Source: Christensenella sp. UBA3770
Lineage (GTDB): Bacteria > Bacillota > Clostridia > Christensenellales > CAG-1252
Length of the DNA: 25,209 nt
Direction: 5' to 3'
NCBI GenBank assembly: GCA_002371075.1
Contig: DFFS01000082.1
Span: forward strand, 463 to 25,671
Shown here: piece by piece, positions 21,478 through 25,209 of the stretch
How positions within the stretch are numbered: position 1 is the first letter of the stretch
Layout of the letters: every line of letters begins with the position of its first letter
Made by a program: the position numbers and the translations under genes
Notes under the pieces: generated by a model
Database searches by the model: none
What the model was told of the DNA's origin: nothing
The model's input: only the letters and a program-made list of their open reading frames with translations

Positions 21478-22383
21478 ATGCCAATCGTCATTCCCAAGGC
21501 ACTACCCGCCTTCAAAGTCCTTTCGGAGGAAAACATCTTTGTGATGGGGGACGTCCGCGCGTCGACGCAGGACATCCGTCCCATTGAACTTGCCATCGTA
21601 AACCTGATGCCCACAAAGATCGAAACGGAGACCCAACTGTTGCGCCTCGTTTCCAACTCTCCTCTGCAGGTCAAAGTCACCCTGATCAAAACCGACAGCT
21701 ACACCCCCACGCACGTGTCGGGCGCGCATCTTTCGCGTTTTTACAAGACCTTTGACGAGGTGCGCGACAGGCGTTTTGACGGTTTGATCATCACGGGTGC
21801 GCCGGTGGAGACCTTGGAGTTTGAGGACGTAAAGTACTGGAAGGAACTGACCGAGATCATGGATTGGGCGGATCGTTCCGTCACCTCCACGCTGTTTATC
21901 TGCTGGGGTGCGCAGGCGGGGCTTTACTACCATTACGGCATCAAAAAGTACGTCTTGCCCAAAAAGCTTTTCGGCATCTACAAAAACAGCGCGGTCAACC
22001 CGTACGATCCCCTGCTTAAAGGCATGGACGACGTGTTTAACATTCCGATGAGCCGTCATACGGAGATCGATCAGGCGGCGGTTTTAAACACTCCCGAGCT
22101 GGAGGTTTTGGCGTGCGGCAAAGAGTGCGGCATTTCCATCGTAAAAAGCCGCGACGACAAAAAGATCTTTTTGACCGGTCACTCGGAGTACGATCGCGAC
22201 ACGCTGCACAAGGAGTACAGGCGCGACGTTGAAAAAGGGGAACCGATCGAGCCTCCCGTCAACTATTATACCGAGCGCGGCGACGCCGTTGATTTCAGCT
22301 GGAAAAGCGCCGCCAATTTGATTTTTTACAACTGGCTCAACTACTACGTTTACCAAGTGACCCCGTATGACATCGAATCCTAA
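21478..22383 (+). CDS. metA: Homoserine O-acetyltransferase (MetA type)
   Basis: The protein is 301 aa, the normal MetA length. It acylates homoserine for methionine synthesis. The nucleophile is Cys142 (ICWGAQAG), with His235 and Glu237 (GHSEYD) as the rest of the active site. Residue 111 is Glu (GAPVE), the residue that directs MetA enzymes to acetyl-CoA rather than succinyl-CoA, as shown for the Bacillus cereus enzyme. This fits the O-acetylhomoserine-using MetY next door (EC 2.3.1.31). It lies nine bases after metY with AAGGAG, and its last 17 bases overlap the next gene. Confidence 0.95.
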   Translation: MPIVIPKALPAFKVLSEENIFVMGDVRASTQDIRPIELAIVNLMPTKIETETQLLRLVSNSPLQVKVTLIKTDSYTPTHVSGAHLSRFYKTFDEVRDRRFDGLIITGAPVETLEFEDVKYWKELTEIMDWADRSVTSTLFICWGAQAGLYYHYGIKKYVLPKKLFGIYKNSAVNPYDPLLKGMDDVFNIPMSRHTEIDQAAVLNTPELEVLACGKECGISIVKSRDDKKIFLTGHSEYDRDTLHKEYRRDVEKGEPIEPPVNYYTERGDAVDFSWKSAANLIFYNWLNYYVYQVTPYDIES

Positions 22384-23242
22384 AGGAGCTGTCATAGTAA
22401 ACGCCTATTGGCAAGGCGGGGACGAGGGGGCAAAGGATATTGCCGCCTCTCTTCGCGCGCTTGGCGCAAACGTCGATTTCCTGCGCGCAAACGAAGTGGA
22501 TCTTGCCGTGGGAGAGGGGCTTTCGGGGCGCTTCCCGTATGATTTCGCCGTCTTTTTGGACAAGGACGACCACCTTGCTCGGCTGCTTGAAAAGGGCGGC
22601 GTTCGCCTGTTTAACAGCGCGGAGAGCATTCGCCTCGCGGACGATAAGATGCTGACGCACATCGCGCTCCTCCCGTTGCCGCAGCCGGAGACTCTCTCCT
22701 CGCCCCTGTTCTTTGCGGGGGAGGACGACGCGGCGTTTCTTGACAAAGTCCAAAGCAGGTTGGGCTATCCGATCGTCGTCAAAAAGTGTTTCGGCGCCTT
22801 TGGAAAAGGGGTGTATCTTGCCAAAAACAGGGAGGAACTGGCAGTCCTTCGCAAGGAGCTCCTCGCCGAGCCGCACCTTTATCAAAAATACGTCGAGTGC
22901 GGCGCAAGCGACTTTCGCGTGATCACCGTCGGCGGCAAAGCCGTAGCGGCAATGAAGCGTAAGGCGACAAAGCAAGGGGAGTTTCGCGCCAACGCGGCGC
23001 TTGGCGGCAGCGGGGAGGCGGCAGAGCTGACCGAGGAGATGCGTTTCCTTGCGGAAGAAGCCTCAAAGAGGCTTGGCTTGGAATACGCCGGCGTGGACCT
23101 TCTGTGGGACGGAAGCAAATATTTGATCGCGGAGGTCAATTCCAACGCGCACTTTGCCTTGATACGCAAGGTGACCGGGGTGGACGTCGCGAAAGAGTAC
23201 GCAAAGTATATATTATCCGAGATAAAGGGGGAACAAGCATGA
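22367..23242 (+). CDS. RimK-like ATP-grasp ligase
   Basis: The protein is 291 aa. It has an ATP-grasp fold like RimK/LysX/CofF amino-acid ligases, which use ATP to form an amide bond to Glu or a similar amine. The central VVKKCFGAFGKGV (137-149) is the ATP-binding Lys plus glycine loop. DFRV...AMKRKA...FRANAALGG (182-214) is the classical RimK stretch. GVDLL (242-246) and EVNSN (256-260) bind metal. The start at 22367 overlaps metA and lacks a good ribosome binding site; AAAGGAG at the metA stop has no usual start codon after it. The substrate is unknown. It is followed by TPR and DUF4037 genes with ATGA overlaps, which suggests a joint task. Confidence 0.85.
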   Translation: MTSNPKGAVIVNAYWQGGDEGAKDIAASLRALGANVDFLRANEVDLAVGEGLSGRFPYDFAVFLDKDDHLARLLEKGGVRLFNSAESIRLADDKMLTHIALLPLPQPETLSSPLFFAGEDDAAFLDKVQSRLGYPIVVKKCFGAFGKGVYLAKNREELAVLRKELLAEPHLYQKYVECGASDFRVITVGGKAVAAMKRKATKQGEFRANAALGGSGEAAELTEEMRFLAEEASKRLGLEYAGVDLLWDGSKYLIAEVNSNAHFALIRKVTGVDVAKEYAKYILSEIKGEQA

Positions 23243-24090
23243 GCGAGAAAGACCTTGTCAATGCGGAAATGGACGTCACCGATTACACCGATCCGCAGTG
23301 CCCGTTTTGCACCGACGCCTACAAATCCGACGTCGTGAAACCCATCGACGTGCCGCGCGTGATCGCCAAGTTGGACGAGCACCTTGGCAGAAACGACTAT
23401 GCCTCCGCAGAGCGCCATTTGAAGTACTGGGAAGCGGAAGCCAAACAGGGAAACGACCTGCGCGGCGAGTTTTCTCTTTCGGAAGAGCTGATGGGGCTTT
23501 ATCGCAAACTTGGCAGAAAGGAGGAGGCGGTCTCCTATGCCGAAAAGGCAGTGCATTACATTGATCTTGCGGACCTAAAGGGCACGGTCGGCGCGGCGAC
23601 GGCAATGCTCAACGCCGCCACCGTTTACAAGGCGTTCGGCACGCCGGAGAGGGGCATTCCTCTGTTTGAGGAGGCGCGCCGCATCTATGAACAAAAGCTC
23701 CCCGCGGAAGACAGTCGCCTTGCGGGGCTGTACAACAATTTTGCGCTTGCCCTCGTGGATCTCAAGCGGTTTGACGAAGCGCGCGAACTCTATCAAAAGG
23801 CGCTTGGCATCATGTTAAAAACCGAGGGCGGTGAGCCGGAGGCTGCGATCACCTTTTTGAACCTTGCTTCCCTTGCCGAGGCGCAGTACGGGTTGGAAAA
23901 GGCGGAAAAGGAGATCGAGGGGCACCTTGAGCATGCGGAATTTTTGTTAAAGAAAGAGGGACTCCGTAAGGACGGCAACTATGCGTTCGTGGCGGAAAAG
24001 TGCGCCCCCGTCTTTGGCTACTACGGTTGGTTTGGCGTGGAAGCGGAACTGAAAGCGGAGTCGGAAAGAATTTACGGAGAAAACAGATGA
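23239..24090 (+). CDS. Tetratricopeptide repeat protein with N-terminal CxxC
   Basis: The protein is 283 aa. The ATG at 23239 is chosen because it overlaps the previous stop and follows AAAGGGGG; longer in-frame versions overlap the ATP-grasp gene. Residues about 40-270 contain helical TPR-like repeats (clearest around LAGLYNNFALALVDLKRFDE and neighbouring segments). A short N-terminal part carries CPFC (Cys21, Cys24), a possible metal or redox site. There is no signal peptide, so it is cytoplasmic. It is likely a scaffold for the flanking ligase and nucleotidyltransferase-like proteins. That role is inferred from gene overlap only. Confidence 0.85.
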   Translation: MSEKDLVNAEMDVTDYTDPQCPFCTDAYKSDVVKPIDVPRVIAKLDEHLGRNDYASAERHLKYWEAEAKQGNDLRGEFSLSEELMGLYRKLGRKEEAVSYAEKAVHYIDLADLKGTVGAATAMLNAATVYKAFGTPERGIPLFEEARRIYEQKLPAEDSRLAGLYNNFALALVDLKRFDEARELYQKALGIMLKTEGGEPEAAITFLNLASLAEAQYGLEKAEKEIEGHLEHAEFLLKKEGLRKDGNYAFVAEKCAPVFGYYGWFGVEAELKAESERIYGENR

Positions 24091-25031
24091 AAGGGTTGGA
24101 GATCGCGGAAAAATACTATCGGGAATACGGCGCGCCGATGATCCATGAGGAATTCCCCGAGTTGGAAGGGATCGTTGCGGTGGGACTTTGCGGCAGTGGG
24201 TCGGAGTGCATGGGCTACGACGACGAGCTCTCGCGCGATCATGATTTCGAGCCGAGCTTTATCATCTTTCTCCCGCCCGAAGAGGTGGTGGACCGCCGTC
24301 TTGCCTTTCGACTTGAGCGGGCGTACGACAAACTCCCCGACGAGTTTATGGGGCTCAAGCGCAACAAGGACGTTTCGTTTGACACCGGCAGGCACGGCGT
24401 CGTGCGCGCGGCGGACTTTTTCCTTTCCAAAGTGGGCGACCCCGAGGGGGACTTGACGCTTGAGCAATGGATGAGCGTTTCGGAGCATTACCTTTTGGAG
24501 GCGACCAACGGCAAGATCTTCCGTGACGACCTCGGCTTGGTGACGGACGTGCGTAAAAAACTTGCGTACTTTCCGGAGGACGTGCGCCTGAAAAAACTGG
24601 CGGGCGCCTTGATGCTTGCGGAGCAAGCCTCCGAATACAACTACGAAAGGTTGCTTTCCCGCTCCGATACGGCGGCGGCGCAACTTGCGATCTGCGAATA
24701 CGTCAGGGAAGTGATCTCGGCGATCTTCCTTTTGGAAAAAAAGTACAAGCCTTTCTACAAATGGCAATTCCGCGCCCTTGTGGAGTCGCCTCGTTTTGCT
24801 CCGTTAAAGGAGGATCTGGAAAGTCTTTTGACCACCGGCAACACGGTGGGGGACGCCGTGGAGAAGCGGAGTCGCATTCGTCGCATCAACCTTGCTTTGA
24901 TCGAGGAGATCCGTGCGCAAGGGCTCTCCGATTACGACGGTTTTCACTTGGATTCTCCCGCCTATTGCGTCAACGGCAAGATCGCCGATCCCTCCCTCAG
25001 AAACATGCACATCATGAGCGGGGGAGAATAA
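24087..25031 (+). CDS. DUF4037 nucleotidyltransferase-like protein
   Basis: The protein is 314 aa. The N-terminal part shows LCGSGSE (34-40) followed by DDELSRDHDFEP (45-56). A Gly-Ser turn and then a D-x-D pair about ten residues later is the signature of the polymerase beta/minimal nucleotidyltransferase superfamily. The wider sequence fits my memory of DUF4037. The C-terminal two thirds are helical. It may transfer a nucleotide to a small molecule, RNA or protein; the substrate is unknown. The ATG at 24087 overlaps the TPR stop (ATGA). It ends the operon at a hairpin that contains its stop codon. Confidence 0.8.
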   Translation: MKGLEIAEKYYREYGAPMIHEEFPELEGIVAVGLCGSGSECMGYDDELSRDHDFEPSFIIFLPPEEVVDRRLAFRLERAYDKLPDEFMGLKRNKDVSFDTGRHGVVRAADFFLSKVGDPEGDLTLEQWMSVSEHYLLEATNGKIFRDDLGLVTDVRKKLAYFPEDVRLKKLAGALMLAEQASEYNYERLLSRSDTAAAQLAICEYVREVISAIFLLEKKYKPFYKWQFRALVESPRFAPLKEDLESLLTTGNTVGDAVEKRSRIRRINLALIEEIRAQGLSDYDGFHLDSPAYCVNGKIADPSLRNMHIMSGGE

Positions 25032-25051
25032 GAGCGGCGGCTTTTATTCTC
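25024..25051 (+). terminator. Terminator-like hairpin at the end of the met/ATP-grasp operon
   Basis: A twelve-bp stem GAGAATAAGAGC (25024-25035) / GCTTTTATTCTC (25040-25051) has a GGCG loop and one G-T pair. The 3' arm is T-rich but an A-run follows, so its efficiency is uncertain. Confidence 0.6.
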
Positions 25052-25064
25052 AAAAAAACAATTT

Positions 25065-25209
25065 GTGCAAGTCCCACCATTCAATGCGAAAGAGCGCCGC
25101 GAGGAAAGACGCTTCGCGTGTTGGCGCTTTTCTTTTGAAGAAAAGTGCCCAAAAGAAGGTGGGGATTGCGATTCGCTTGAAGCGTAGCTTCTCATTCACC
25201 CCAAAAAAC
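25065..25209 (-). repeat. Dispersed ~140-bp repeat, copy 2 (cut by window end)
   Basis: This is the inverted counterpart of 19169-19310. It keeps the ACTTTTCTT/AAGAAAAGT hairpin and GAAGC/GCTTC. The element continues beyond the window, probably into another GGGGTCCC-type hairpin. No gene is called here. Confidence 0.8.

Overview
The window reads as chromosomal DNA of a low-copy, GC-rich-coding member of the Bacillota, most likely an uncultured gut-type Clostridia. The evidence is a clostridial-style SpoIIE sporulation phosphatase, strong AGGAGG-type ribosome binding sites, tightly overlapping operons (many ATGA junctions) and sigma-A type promoters. I cannot assign a genus. There is no phage, plasmid, tRNA, rRNA or CRISPR locus.

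Layout. (1) 1-735 is a non-coding field of short hairpins. (2) 736-3798 is a large surface lipoprotein with Ig-like repeats and a zinc-protease signature. (3) 3889-6150 holds galE and a membrane-anchored ComEC-like metallo-beta-lactamase-fold protein. (4) 6217-10945 holds a small membrane protein, then an 18-codon leader peptide rich in Phe and Tyr codons, a terminator, and the aromatic operon aroF-tyrA-aroA-aroC-aroQ. (5) 10946-11356 is a hairpin field. (6) 11357-14127 is uxaB-uxaA (galacturonate use). (7) 14160-15508 holds radC and a CvpA-like membrane gene. A convergent helical-bundle gene lies at 15539-16006 (minus). (8) 16007-16448 is a hairpin field leading into spoIIE at 16449-18686, with a Spo0A-box-like site. 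(9) 18687-19337 holds a hairpin field, a candidate small RNA and a dispersed repeat. (10) 19399-25031 is a long run: secG, smpB, metY, metA, a RimK-like ATP-grasp ligase, a TPR protein and a DUF4037 nucleotidyltransferase-like protein. An inverted second copy of the dispersed repeat closes the window.

How the parts work together. The aro genes carry PEP plus erythrose-4-phosphate entry (AroF), the EPSP and chorismate steps (AroA, AroC), the prephenate branch (AroQ) and tyrosine synthesis (TyrA). The peptide encoded just ahead of aroF (MKANGFFYYAYYSIADLQ) followed by a strong terminator is what ribosome-mediated attenuation by Tyr/Phe supply looks like. UxaB and UxaA perform consecutive steps of galacturonate catabolism. 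MetA and MetY make homocysteine from homoserine by direct sulfhydrylation.

The most unusual signals are the aromatic leader/attenuator at 6437-6560, the intergenic arrays of small hairpins built from a shared vocabulary of stems with constant separators, nine 51-52 nt hairpin units whose stems co-vary, two genes whose -10 box lies exactly six bases before the ATG (probable leaderless mRNAs), and the ATP-grasp/TPR/DUF4037 trio attached to methionine genes.
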